64,000 nucleotides of DNA. Origin: Dermatemys mawii. Lineage: Eukaryota > Chordata > Testudines > Dermatemydidae. The stretch spans positions 14,624,506 through 14,688,505 of the forward strand of contig ML677365.1 of the NCBI GenBank assembly GCA_007922305.1, given 5' to 3'. Below, piece after piece: positions 11,500 to 21,986 of this stretch. The stretch's first letter is position 1. Every line of letters starts with the position of its first letter. The notes beneath the pieces were generated by a model. The model was given only the letters and a program-made list of their open reading frames with translations. It was not told the DNA's origin and made no database searches. Both the position numbers and the translations under genes were made by a program.

Positions 11500-12755
11500 C
11501 AGGGTCTCTCAGAGACACATTCCTGTTGTCCTGGGTAAAACATCTGTATTATGCATTTCCACCTACCCCGCTGAGTCACAAAGTTCTGATGAAGATCAAG
11601 CAAGACCGAGTGTGGGTCATTCTCATAGTTCTGGCAAGGCCCAGGCAACGTTGTTTCACCATCCTCTTAGGCCTTTCAATGGAGACTCCATTACCACTTC
11701 TGCTACACCCAGACCTGATCTCTCGAGACCACAGTAGGCTGCTCCAGCCAAACCTCAGTTCTCTTCATCTGACAGCATGGAAGCTCCATGGCTGACCCCT
11801 GAGGAGCAGACTTGCTTAGAGCAGGTCCACAGAGAGTCCTACTGGGCAATAGAAGGCCACCTACCTTGCAAAATAGAAGCGGTTCTCCATGTGGTCCTCC
11901 CAATGGAGAATTCCACCTATGCAGTCCACTCAGCAGCTCATTTTGGAGTACCCTCTGCTGCTGAAACAACAAGGTCTGGCCCTTTCTTCAGTCAAGATTC
12001 ACCTAGTGGCCATCTCAGCCTTCCATCCCAAAGTCGACACCCAATCTGTTTTTTCACATGGGATTGTGATCTGTTTTCTCTAAGACTTGGAGAGGGTATA
12101 CCCCCAGGTTAGAGAACCCATTCCTCCCTGGGATCTAAACCTTGTCTTGCCAAATCTCATGATCCCACCATTTGAGTGGCTAGCAATGTGCGCATAGTTA
12201 CACCTTTCCTGGAAAGTGCCATCCTTAGTGGCCATCACTTCAGCCAGAAGGGTATCAAAGATCCAGGCCTTTACATTGGAGCCCCCATATACGATCTTCT
12301 TCAAGGATAAGGTTCAGCTGCATCCACATCTGTCGTTCCTCCCAAGGAGGTGTCACAATTCCGCTCCAGTCAAGCAATTGTCCTGCTGATATTCTACTCT
12401 AGACCCTATGCAAACCAAGAAGAGCAGCACCTGCATTCTTTAGATCTTAAATTGGCTCTGGCTCTCCACATACAAAGGACCAAACAGTTCTGCAGATCAA
12501 CTCAGTTGTTCATCATGATAGCAGAAGAAAGGGCCTCCCCATCTCTGCCCAGAGAATTTCATCCTGGATTACTTTATGCATCCGGACATGCTACGAACTT
12601 GTGGGCATTTTACCTCCAGCTAATCGGATTGCTCATTCCACACTTCCACAGCTGCCTTTCTAGCACAAGTCCCTACTCAGGATATCTGCAGAGCAACAGC
12701 CTGGTCATCGGTGCACATGTTCTCAACACACTATTCCATCACCCAGCAGACTAGA
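11500..12755 (+). pseudogene. DIRS tyrosine-recombinase pseudogene
   Basis: The frame is broken several times. The most telling stretch (about 12215-12345) reads LVAITSARRVSKIQAFTLEP, then PYTIFFKDKVQLHPHLSFLP. SARRVS(E) holds the first catalytic arginine of tyrosine recombinases of DIRS type, with the usual E changed to K. Open pieces at 11526-11795 and 12350-12754 carry the flanking parts in shifted frames. The enzyme would normally integrate circular DNA without making a target duplication. Confidence 0.65.
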
Positions 12756-12855
12756 GACAAAGCCAGCTTCGACCCTGCAGTCTTGCAGTCATCCTGTCCT
12801 TGAACTCTGAGCCCAGCTCCTGCACCTGCTTGTGAGTCACCTATATTGGAATGGG

Positions 12856-12879
12856 CATGTGCAAGCACTTGAAGAAGAA
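12856..12879 (-). repeat. Right inverted terminal repeat of the DIRS element
   Basis: Exact complement of 8484-8507. It is followed at once by an A-rich stretch and then by a second hairpin (12921-13160), which probably belongs to the complex right end of the element. Confidence 0.7.
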
Positions 12880-12920
12880 GAAAAAAAGGGTACTAATCTC
12901 TCTGTAACTGTTTCTTTCTG

Positions 12921-13160
12921 TAACCGTTGTTCTTCAAGATCTTTTGCACATGTCCATTCCAAAACCCACCCTCTATCTCTTATTGGAGTCACTCAGTAAA
13001 AATAAACTGAGTGGGTGCGGGGCTGGCAGGCATCAGAGGACACTAGAGCTGACCCAATGGATACCACTAGGGGAAAAAATTCATGCATCTGTTCTCGGGG
13101 TGCACAGACACCTACATTGGAATGGACATATGCAACACATCTTGAAGAACAATCGTTATA
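12921..13160. repeat. Foldback at the right end of the DIRS element
   Basis: The left arm taaccgttgttcttcaagat (12921-12940), continuing to ccattccaa, is complemented by 13117-13160 (ttggaatggacatatgcaac, then acatcttgaagaacaatcg). The arms are about 43 bases with mismatches and a 150-base loop. I recall this foldback as common in turtle DNA. It may be a separate DIRS end or the internal complementary region. Confidence 0.6.
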
Positions 13161-13483
13161 GAAAGGTTAGCAACCATTTTGGGTTTGTTTTTTTATGGTT
13201 GAAGTTTGACATAACTTAATATGCTAAATAAAGAAAAGAGAAGTTATTTTTTAACTATTCAAATATTCCCCTCTATGCTAGGCACTGAAACACAATAGTA
13301 TTTGATTAGTGCATGAAAACCAGAAAATAAAACTGACCAGCCTCACTTCACTGTCTAAGCTGAGTGAGACAAAACAAGGAAGGCTATTTTCTCAGCTGGT
13401 GTATATTAGTGTAGCTCCCTTCAAGCCAATGAGCCATGCTGATTTACCCCAGCTCAGAATATATCCCAAAAGTTGCATTATAT

Positions 13484-14577
13484 CAGGGGTCTCAAACTCA
13501 GTTTATCTTAGGTCCAGTACCAGTCCTCAAATCCTCCCAGCAGGCCAATGTCACTGAAGACCATATTCAGAAAAGAAAATGTTTATATTGTATTTTTTAT
13601 TTTGAATTTCTTAGAAATAATAAAACTGTCATACAACTTTATACAATTCTTCACCTCCCAGAGAGTTTTTAGTGTTGGCCAGCCACCTGGCAACACTTCA
13701 GTTCTGTCAGTTTGTTGATGTTTGGCCTCGTGACTGAGCTGTTGAAACCTTCAGGCTTGCGGTAAGGTGTGCATCAGATAGTTGTTAGGTTTTTTTTCAG
13801 TAAATCCACAAGATTTAATAGATACTATGCAGCAAAACATCAACAATAAAGACAACAGGAAATAGACTTGTGACCATGATGAAGACAGAACATACCTAGG
13901 TCAGGTGCCTGAAAATCCACAGACAAATTAATAATGAACCATTTAAAAATCAGTTTGGTTTAAATTATTGGTTAAGTGCCTGTTCAGTTCAAAAGTGAAA
14001 CAAGAACATATTCAGTTTTATTATTCCACGGCAGGGGGGGAAAAGGACTATAGAGAAAGACAGCTCAGCTCTTGCTTTAAAGAAATCAAATGAATGTTTT
14101 AAGAAACATTTCAGTTTTATTAAACACGTGAGAAAGTCATGAACAGGGCTGACTCCAGGCACCAATGGTGGAAGCACGTGCCTGGGGCGGCACATTGTAA
14201 GGGGGTGGCATTCCGTTCACAAGGGGCGGCATTCCATTCACAATTCAGCTGTTCACAGTTTTTTTTTTTGCGCTTCCGCAGAACCGGCCCTGGTCATGAA
14301 GACTGTTTTAGGTATTGCTGCAGATTACAATAGTTGTGTTCAGTATTTTGACTTGTATTCATTGTGGAAAAAAGTGATGCTGCTTCCATGACTGACTCTG
14401 CCTGGCAACTAGTGATGATATCTCTGTCCCTCTCCCCCAGCCAATGGGAGCTGTGGAGGGTGGTGGCTGTAGTTGAGATTGCTGGCAGTGTGTCTGCCTG
14501 AGTCTCTCCTCCGCGGGCCTCAGTGGGGAGGTTCTTGGGCTGCAGATGGCCTGCGGGCTGGGACTTTGAGACCCCTG
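13484..14577. mobile_element. Non-autonomous hAT (1.1 kb) with a second hAT inside
   Basis: The termini are caggggtctcaaactc and gactttgagacccctg. They are flanked by cattatat (13476-13483) and cattatgt (14578-14585), an 8-bp duplication with one change. The interior has the 'ccaatgggagctgtggaggg' core. It has no transposase coding. It is interrupted by the 149-bp hAT at 14144-14292, so it is the older of the two. Confidence 0.85.
14144..14292. mobile_element. Small hAT (149 bp), perfect 8-bp target duplication
   Basis: The termini are cagggctgac and ccggccctg. They are flanked by identical gtcatgaa (14136-14143 and 14293-14300). It belongs to the same family as 20288-20558 and 44337-44694, sharing 'ctccaggcaccaa', 'cacgtgcctggggcggca' and 'ggggcggcattcc'. 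It is non-coding and was inserted into the older hAT. Confidence 0.9.
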
Positions 14578-15348
14578 CATTATGTCTTTGAATATTCTTA
14601 CAACTTTAATGATATAAGGTGCTGATAACAACAAAAGTAAAGAATGTCTAAAACAATATGAATTTTATTATAGACTCATAGATGTTTGCTTCAGTGAGGT
14701 TTTAGGCTCCAGCGCTAAAGTGGGATACGCTGAAGTGGGCTCCTGTGCTGTGGCAGTGAAATCAATGGGGTGTCTGCATAAGCACAGAAGTCCATGCTAG
14801 TGGACCCCAAACCAGGACTGCAGTCTTATTGGTATTTCGAATTTTCAGTTTTAGGTTAAAATTCCAAAATCTTCGCTTGGTTTGGTTTCTAAAAAGCAAG
14901 AAGTAACCATCTTTCACAAAGTGGTTTATTGTGCTATAGAACAGTACATCCTGTTGCAGTTAAATGTTTAGAGTAATAACAGTGTATAACTCAAAGATGA
15001 AGATCCACATTTGTTGTTGTTATTGTGTTTGCTTGAATGTAACTAAGGATCAGCAAAATGTCTCTGTGTAAGCATTACCATCACCGTTATGCATGATTTT
15101 GGCATCAAAGAAGCTTTTAATAAACAGAATATGTAGGAGTAAGGAAGTCAGGGAGCTGTGGCAGAAACTGTATTTTGGAAAACTTAGTAGCATCGAGGGA
15201 ATAGAGGAAGTGGGGGGAAAGATGATGTGATCAAGAAAGTAACTAATAAAAAACAGTTTGCAACCACACTCATCTTTAACTAACTTATTTACTGTGGCCA
15301 CTAGAATGGATGGTGGTTAAAAAACTGTTGTCTTCTCTTTTATTGTAG

Positions 15349-15543
15349 TTCCTTTATGCCACTTACATTGCTCCTTCTGCCAGCATGGATATTGGACTGC
15401 AACAGGATAAGAAAAATGAGATTTATCAGAAAATTGAGCCACCTTATGAGGATCTTTTTGACCCAGCAGAAGAATATATCCTCACCCTTCTGCTAGTACC
15501 ATGGATGAAAATGATGGAAGTAGACAAATGCATTTATAGAAAG
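15349..15543 (+). CDS. RGS22: RGS22 coding exon 3 of window (RGS region A, end)
   Basis: 65 codons, phase 0 at both ends. The acceptor is ttattgtag and the donor is GTAACT. It begins FLYATYIAPSASMDIGLQQ and ends LLVPWMKMMEVDKCIYRK. The pieces YEDLFDPAEEYILTLL and VPWMKMM match the last helices of the RGS fold, where 'lFd.a...i...l....y..F' recurs. This closes the first RGS-type region started in the exons at 792 and 2504. Human RGS22 has the same junctions and very similar sequence. Confidence 0.93.
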
Positions 15544-16489
15544 GTAACTTATGTAGGGCCAGCTAGTGAGAGACTTTTATTCTGTCCCTTGATCATCCCC
15601 ATTCAAGTCACTGGACTTGAGTGAGTTTAGGTATTGCTCCCTCAGTGTTCCTCATAAGGGAAATAATGGGCCCATAGCCACAGTTCTCCTCTGCACTGAC
15701 CCATGGACTGAGTAGGAAACATTGTGGCGAGCAGGCTACACCATTCTGAAGATACAACCTGTACTGTTCTCTACTGAACTGGACCACTCTGCTCTTGGAG
15801 GGAATGTAACTTCCTGACGCGAAGGCTTTTCCTATGGGATGATGTGGTCAGCGCTACCTCATAATCACACCATTGACTAAAGGCCACACCTTTGATTTTA
15901 CTTAGCATGAGTGGCCAAGGAGTCATTTTTTATTACCATAAAGAGATAATAAGCAGTGTGGTCAGAGTGTCATCATAAAGACCCTAAGTCAAGGCTAATT
16001 GCCTCAAACATGTCTTAGTGCTTAGAATTAAGTTGTGGCTAATGCTTAGAGTAAGAGAAAATATTGTACAATAAACAAGCAGTATTTGCCTGAAACACTC
16101 TACCATGTAAGCAGGTGATGAACCTGCTGTGAAAGAATAAAGGGTATTCTGCAGGCTTACTGAGGCAGGTTGCCCAGTGTCCCATGTAGGTATGAGGTGG
16201 GAGTGGCTCTCTAGACAAGATCTAAAGTAGGGCTTGAGCAATCCTGAGGGAGAAACTATAAGAACAGCAAAGCCAGAAGAAGAAGTTGGACATTCCAATT
16301 TTGCTTCTTACAAAAAAATCAGAACAAGAAGTAATTAAGCAAGGCTGGGTGTTCTGACTGTATTCTGTATGTGAACTCTGTTAAGAATACTTTGGGAAAT
16401 GCAACTGCTTACAAGTGGTTACAAAATTAGAACAAAGTTCTGCTCTCAGATTCATAGAGTGTATCTGTGGATTAGGTGAGGAAGGATAG

Positions 16490-16680
16490 AGATATGTTTA
16501 ATGGGAATGGGAATCTGGAAACCTGGGTTCTAATCCTAGTAGTTTCACTATGACCTTATATGTAAAGAAAAGAGCATTACATAATAACAGGTCCGTAGAT
16601 GGGGGTATATTTGTTAATATTTGTAAAGCCCTTTGAGATCTTTTATTGGAAATCACTATAGCAGTGCAAATTAATATTTA
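16490..16680 (+). repeat. MIR-like SINE, degraded
   Basis: 'gaaacctgggttctaatcct' matches the MIR 5' phrase 'gcctgggttcgaatccc', and 'tttgtaaagccctttgagat' matches its 3' half. The middle is lost. Ancient tRNA-derived SINE relic. Confidence 0.5.
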
Positions 16681-16699
16681 TTTATTTATTTATTTATTT
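16675..16699. repeat. (TTTA)n microsatellite
   Basis: About six TTTA units directly after the MIR-like sequence, perhaps grown from its A/T-rich tail. Confidence 0.85.
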
Positions 16700-16897
16700 C
16701 TCTGCATGCATGAACAGCTATGAGCTTGCCACACATATGGAGAGACCAGGATATTAAGGTTGAGGCCTGAGAGGCCTGAGAAGAGAATTTTGCCATGCCA
16801 TACATTTTTTGCCTTAACCTCTTCTCTTTCCAAGCTTTGTCGCAAGAAAGATATTTTAACTACATTCTTAGTAATCTACAGAATATGCTGTCAAGTA

Positions 16898-16936
16898 TCA
16901 GAGAGTAGTAGCCGTGTTAGTCTGTATCCACAAAAA
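16898..16936 (-). repeat. Short SINE-like fragment
   Basis: 'gtagccgtgttagtctgtat' is a phrase I recall from very abundant turtle SINE-like repeats ('actaacacggctactact' in the other direction). Only about 40 bases are present. Confidence 0.45.
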
Positions 16937-18625
16937 CAACACTGTAATTGGCCAACCCATTCAATAGTATGAAATTCTATTTAGACTTTGTCAGACTAAT
17001 GTTAAACTAAGCATTATACCTTTTGCAAACATTATTAACACTTAACATATAGTGAGAATAGCAGTTCCTCTGACCAAGTGGTTTCACGGTAAAACACAAT
17101 TCTTAATATTTTTTATTAATAGAAGGGTGATATTTTTGGAACATTCTTTTAACATATCCTTTTAATCTAAAATCTTCTATGATTGCATTATATTAATTTC
17201 ATGCATGTGGCCTACAATTTCTCTGTGATATAATGAGAAACTTTTATCACCCTTTTAGCACAGGTGGTACTTTGCTTTGCTGTTGTATGGTTTGCATAAA
17301 CTTTTTGAATGACAATACTCTAATAACAGAAGAGACCTGGGCAGATGCATAAAAAAATATAGGGCCTGATCCTGTTGGGTCCAGCAAAAAGGAGAAGACA
17401 TATTCCTTAGGGTGGACAGAACAGTACATGCTCTGGAAAACCCTGCGCTGCTCCTCTTAGACTATGCCCTCTTGATGCAATGCACTGTTCAGTAACTTAG
17501 TTCTCCTTCTAGGAAAAATCCAACTTTGCTACTTGTTTAGGGAGAGGAAACTCCCTGTGTCCTCTTTCCCCATTTGCTTGGAAACACAGAACAGATACAT
17601 TTAGTCCACAGAATACAAGATATTTCAATCAGCAATAAAAGAGAGGCTTAAATCATACATTTGAGGCATGATCAAAATATCTTTTATAAAAACTCAAACA
17701 CCAAATCAAACCTTTTTTCATTATGGCATTTCATCCCACTTCTATCAATTATCTGATTTAATCTTTGTACAAAATGGTCTAAAATTATTTTCCTACTTGT
17801 TTTAAAACTACATATTATTTCTCAAAAAACATCAACCACAACCCAACAACAAAAAACGAGAAAGGGTTGTGCAGCAGTAGAACAGAGTTAGATTGTGGCC
17901 TGTGGACATTTAGATATACAATGCTGATTATGGTATTAGCGTCTAGATAAATGTTAATTTGGAAATATAGTCTTTTCTCTTTCATATAAGCTCTTGCATA
18001 ATTAAGACCATGATGGGGAAAGTCTGTCTGTGATGGATTATGGCACCACTACAACTTGTAGATCCAAGTTTGATAAATGTCCAATTGCCACATTTAAACA
18101 TTCCAACCAACACATAGGTGCACAAAACAGTTACTTATGCATCTAATTGCTGATCTGAGTATACAAATGCAAGATTACTGTTGTTTTTGATGATGTTGTT
18201 GTTACACACCATATATGTGCATGGTGCTATACAGATTAAAAAATACCACTCAAGTCCTTTCCCTGAACAATATATAGTCTAAAGGCACCAACTGACACAA
18301 TAAGGAACAAAACAGGAAACGCACATATTAGTTGTCTTATAGCTTTCATATTTATTGGTTGGATTCTCTGCTGAGGTGCTCATGTTTCAAAATTGGTGGT
18401 GAGCATCATTTCCTAGTGAGTGCTATAGTTCTAAGAACTGGATTGCTGCTTCTCTGTGGCTCTCAGGGATGCAACTTCCAGTAATTTTTTTTCTTCTAAA
18501 CATCTGTCTCATTATTGGCAAGGGTGTTTCTTTTCTACCCACTGTCATTGGCAAGTTGCCTGCCCAGCTCTCCATCTTTCTATAATACGTACTGTGGGGA
18601 TGACATAAGATATTATTTTTATTAG

Positions 18626-18718
18626 GTGGAGCTGGTGGAAGAAAGTCGACAGCTGGACTCAGTGTACTTTAGAAAGCTACAGGCTTTGCATCAAGAGAGT
18701 GTTTCCAAGAAGGATGAG
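18626..18718 (+). CDS. RGS22: RGS22 coding exon 4 of window (linker)
   Basis: 31 codons, phase 0 at both ends. The acceptor is tttttattag and the donor is GTAAGA. It encodes VELVEESRQLDSVYFRKLQA followed by LHQESVSKKDE. This charged helix links the first and second RGS-type regions and is closely matched in mammalian RGS22 (VELVEETRQLDSTYFRKLQA, by memory). There are no catalytic residues to assess; the exon is a strong identity marker for the gene. Confidence 0.92.
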
Positions 18719-19392
18719 GTAAGACAAGCACCGACTAACAAAAACAAACTTGATTTCTATCTCGAGGCTTAACACTTTATGTATCAGCAATGAAAGGAGA
18801 CTGAGCAGGTTTGATGGACAAACAGTGCCATTCACTGGTATTAATTTTCACACAAATGCTTGACATCATTCGTTGTTTTAATTATGGTTCCAATTCCACT
18901 CTCAGTTACATTAGTATTTGGGCTTGATCCAACCTCCATTGAAGTCAATGGTCTGACTTCTACTGACTTCAGTGGGAGGATTGGGCCCTAAATCGTGAGG
19001 AAACCCTTTGATTTCCGTTGAGTGACTGGTTTATTTAAAGATAGAATCTGGCCCAATATGTTTAAAATAAAGGCGATGACATACCTTAATAACATATGTA
19101 GCTTATTTCCTTAGGAATCGGGACGTTTTTATATCACGACAGATTCGGCTGCTCTTTGGCAAGGGTAATAATTTCTATGTAGCAGCATCATTCCTTGTCT
19201 GCTTGGTCATGAGAAAACATTGTTTCCTGTAACAGGGGAAGAAGTGACTGCATGGCAGCAATTAGTACCAACAGAAGAGAAGGAATGAAAAACAATAAAG
19301 AGGGATTAATGGATTAATGGAGGATTATTAGATTGTCCAGGTTGTAGAAGCAGAAAACTTCTTTATATAATTGAAATTGTTTCTCCTGTTAG
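18719..19392 (+). other. RGS22: RGS22 intron (0.67 kb) with an old amniote repeat motif
   Basis: The shortest intron in the window. Around 18918-18990 it contains 'ttgatccaacctccattgaa' followed by 'gacttcagtgggaggattgg', one of several copies in this window of a motif built around 'ttgacttcaatggga'. Nothing else was identified. Confidence 0.6.
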
Positions 19393-19559
19393 AGTGTTGC
19401 TCCTGAAGTCAGTCCCCTACCTCAGCCTGATGTTCTCAGAGAAGCACAGCTCTTAAGTGAAGTCCCTGAGGAATACAGAGGTTGTGGCCTTCACGACCTG
19501 ATCCACAATGGACTGGAGTTAGAAGAGTTCCGACTCTTTCTTGAAGAGCATTCTGCAGT
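19393..19559 (+). CDS. RGS22: RGS22 coding exon 5 of window (linker and start of RGS region B)
   Basis: 55 codons plus two bases: enters in phase 0, leaves after the second base of a codon. The acceptor is cctgttag. Of two possible donors I chose 19560 (GTATGT), because it is closer to consensus than GTGTAT at 19558 and because it joins the next exon in frame, giving a GT+C valine. The first half (SVAPEVSPLPQPDVLREAQL) is proline-rich and poorly conserved. The second half (LHDLIHNGLELEEFRLFLEE, then HSA) begins the second RGS-type region. The junction codon is serine in my memory of human RGS22 and valine here. Confidence 0.88.
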
Positions 19560-21823
19560 GTATGTTTGTTGTTTACAGTCATTTCTGCACTCAAAATGTC
19601 CATTGTCTTTTATGGGAGTTTTGGCTATGTAAGGGTTACGGGAATGCAATCTATCCTTTTTTTAAAGAATTATATGTATGCACTAAAATGAGAATTTTGT
19701 TGTTCAGACATCAAAATAAGAGTCTTAGCTGTTGTTAGGAATAAATCTCCTGTTATGAAATCGTTTGTGGTCAAATTCTGCCTGCATGTGTCCCAGGGCC
19801 ATTTAAAGGCATGCAGCCAACACAGAATTTGATCTATAATGAATGAAACTTGCTTTTGATAGCACAATTTGAACCAATTTTTTATTTCAAATTGAAGGCT
19901 CAGAATTACAGATATGTACACACAGAATTTAGGCACACAGCTATCACAAGTGTGTAAGCAACTGCAGTTTAGCTTCATTCAGTTAACACAGTTAAATACA
20001 CCATCACAGTAACTGTACGTGTAATTTATGCACATACAATTTTCAAAATTTGACCCTACATATGTAAAATAAAGATTTCAACAGAAGTAAATGTGGGTTT
20101 TGCCCCTAACTTCCCCGTATCTTCCCCTATTAGTTCCCATATTTTTAACATTCCAGAAAATTGCAAAAATACTCAGTTCTTAAGTAACTGCTGAAAATAG
20201 TTAAATATTTCCCTTTTTATTCTTCCAATCCCTTTTTATACCCATCCGTTTCTTTAAATTAGGTTCCTCTAAACTAATGCTGAGGGTCAGGGCCGGCGCA
20301 AGCACTAGGCGACCTAGGCGGTCGCCTAGGGCAGTACCGTTTTTTGAGGGCAGCATTTTGGCGCTTTCGGCAGCATTTTGGCGGCAGCTCTCATGGCCAT
20401 TGTACGCTTCCGGATATGTCCGCCAAAATGCCGCCAAAAAGCAGACGGGGACTGTGTGAGCAGCTGCCAAAATGCCACCAAAGCGTGTGGGGGCCCTGAG
20501 AGCTGCCGCCAAAATACCGCCACCGCCTAGGGTGGCAACAGAGCTTACACCGGCCCTGCTGAGGGTGTTGTCTACTGGTCATGGTTAAACGGTAATATAA
20601 TGATAGACTAACATGGAGCAAAAGAGTCAAAAGTGCCTAAGGGACAGGAGCAGAGCTTTGTTGAGAAAAGGCATTCCGTTTCATGGAGGATTTTGAGATT
20701 TTAAACTATGGCTTTGTTCTGATTTGGAAGATTTAGGGCCCCTGGCTCTGAGGAAGTCTACCTAGCAAGCTACCCCATAGCCACAGACCCTGGAAGTTCT
20801 GTGGTCCCCAACTCTTAGACAGTCTGCATAGTGGGCTGCCAAGGAATTGGGTGGGTGAACTGCTAGGAAACGATGCAGTGTTCCATTTGAACTTTTTTTA
20901 AACTGAATTGTCTCTGTTCCAATTTGGACAAATCGGCAAATTCCAATGAAACGTTGTTAGAATGTTTCCAGCCAGCTCTACTAAGGAGACTAAGTCCTAG
21001 TAGGACTTAAACTCCAAAGTACCCAAGAGACTTTTGTAAATGGGACTTCAGTTTTTAAGTCAATTAGATACTTTTGTAAATTTTGTCCATGAGCTAATAC
21101 CTCAAAAAGTGAAATAAAAGTCAGCAAAGTTTTATTAGAACAGGAAATTGAAGTGGTTTGGCTGGATCTGCCTTTGTATGTTTCACTTTCTGCAAATATT
21201 CTAGCAAACAAGTTTACTGTTAGGAATGTTCACAGAAACACCAAATTTTAATAGAGAATAATCATAGAAAGTGAATTTGGAAGTGAGTGTTCTAAACATT
21301 TCTTTTTTCCAATTAAGGAACAAAATCAGTATCGTGTAACCTGTGTGTCTAATCAAGATTATCCCATTAAAAAGCTGGAATTTTTAATATCAAATACTCA
21401 TATTTAACTGATTATGAGCAATTTACAGTCCAGGAATTTTATGTAGAAATTATTCATCTTTTAATATAGATAATAAAATAGTTGAGGAAATAGGAATTTA
21501 TTAATAGATGATTTAAAAAGAGCAGAAGAGGCAAATTTGTCAAAGAAATTATTTGGTCTGGTCTACAGTAGACTGAGACTTAAAGGCATTCCCTTTCTAC
21601 TTCTGAGTGTTGAGCAAGTGGCATAGTCATTCTTATGTTAGCTTATTTCTCATCTAGTAGGGAACACCCAAGGCAAAAAGTCTATCCCCTGATATAGCAT
21701 GCAAGACGTGAACACTTGATTCCACTTCTGTTAATTGTAATTCAAATAATAACTTGTTAGAATTCTGATTAAAATTTCATCAACATGGAATAATGAAGAA
21801 TATTCTCGTTGATTTCTTTGTAG
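19560..21823 (+). other. RGS22: RGS22 intron (2.3 kb) with a small hAT element
   Basis: GT-AG intron. The clear content is a 271-bp non-autonomous hAT at 20288-20558 with an exact 8-bp target duplication (listed separately). The rest is unassigned AT-rich sequence. Confidence 0.7.
20288..20558. mobile_element. Non-autonomous hAT (271 bp), perfect 8-bp target duplication
   Basis: The termini are cagggccggcgc and caccggccctg. They are flanked by identical ctgagggt (20280-20287 and 20559-20566). The interior has extended inverted symmetry: 'gacctaggcggtcgcctagg' near the left and 'ccgcctagggtggcaa' near the right. Non-coding. Confidence 0.92.
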
Positions 21824-21986
21824 CATGGATCTCATGTGCTGGATAGACATTGAGCAATTCAGAAGGATGCTCCACAAGGAAAAAGAAAAAAGAGAGGAAA
21901 AATCTAAAGATATTAAAAACAAATACCTAAATAAAAAATACTTCTTTGGACCCAATAGTCCAGCTACAAAAGAACAACAGGACCAG
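21824..21986 (+). CDS. RGS22: RGS22 coding exon 6 of window (RGS region B, core)
   Basis: One base completing the split codon, then 54 codons; leaves in phase 0. The acceptor is gatttctttgtag and the donor is GTATCA. It encodes MDLMCWIDIEQFRRMLHKEK, then EKREEKSKDI, then KNKYLNKKYFFGPNSPATK, ending EQQDQ. CWIDIEQFRR is the RGS central helix of the second domain, and KYLNKKYFFGPNSPA is nearly invariant in RGS22. The lysine-rich insert (KEKEKREEKSKDIKNK) sits between helices, as in mammals. Confidence 0.94.

Larger units (their letters stand above)
8484..13180 (+). mobile_element. Decayed DIRS-type tyrosine-recombinase retrotransposon
   Basis: Remnants lie in the expected order: a gag-like zinc-knuckle (CLKCLGKYHRKGRCQIC) near 9102-9152; gag C-terminal sequence to about 10438; an RNase H-like piece (SDNIVAMFYINRQRGAQ) near 11186-11236; a LPGT..QLAD-like piece near 11310; and a tyrosine-recombinase piece (LVAITSARRVSKIQAF) near 12218-12266. 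The reverse-transcriptase part between gag and RNase H is missing, replaced by other repeats. Inverted 24-base termini match exactly: ttcttcttcaagtgcttgca at 8484-8503 (continuing catg to 8507) and its complement at 12856-12879. Stops and frameshifts are frequent, so it is dead. The family call rests on my recognition of DIRS protein motifs. Confidence 0.75.
2606..15348 (+). other. RGS22: RGS22 intron (12.7 kb), expanded by transposons
   Basis: This is the largest intron in the window. From left to right it holds unassigned sequence (2606-7049) with an old-looking stretch around 4690-4920 rich in the repeated phrase 'aggcacctaa', a Harbinger-like MITE (7050-7400), a decayed DIRS-type retrotransposon (about 8480-13180) with DNA transposons inserted in it, and a hAT (13484-14577) containing a second hAT. 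Removing the identified elements would leave an intron of roughly 6-7 kb. The segment 6360-6930 is moderately GC-rich but unidentified. Splice sites are GTAAGT and a T-rich tract ending ttattgtag. Confidence 0.75.
15544..18625 (+). other. RGS22: RGS22 intron (3.1 kb)
   Basis: GT-AG intron. It contains a degraded MIR-like stretch (about 16490-16680), a (TTTA)n microsatellite (16675-16699) and a short SINE-like piece (about 16898-16936). The piece near 18190-18320, with 'tggtgctatacag' and 'aacaatatatagtct', resembles an old dispersed repeat, but I cannot name it. The rest is unassigned AT-rich DNA. Confidence 0.65.

Noticed and set aside
14138..14143. Direct repeats around small elements as assembly duplications
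   Set aside because: Their constant 8-base length next to CAGGG...CCCTG ends is the known mark of hAT insertion.
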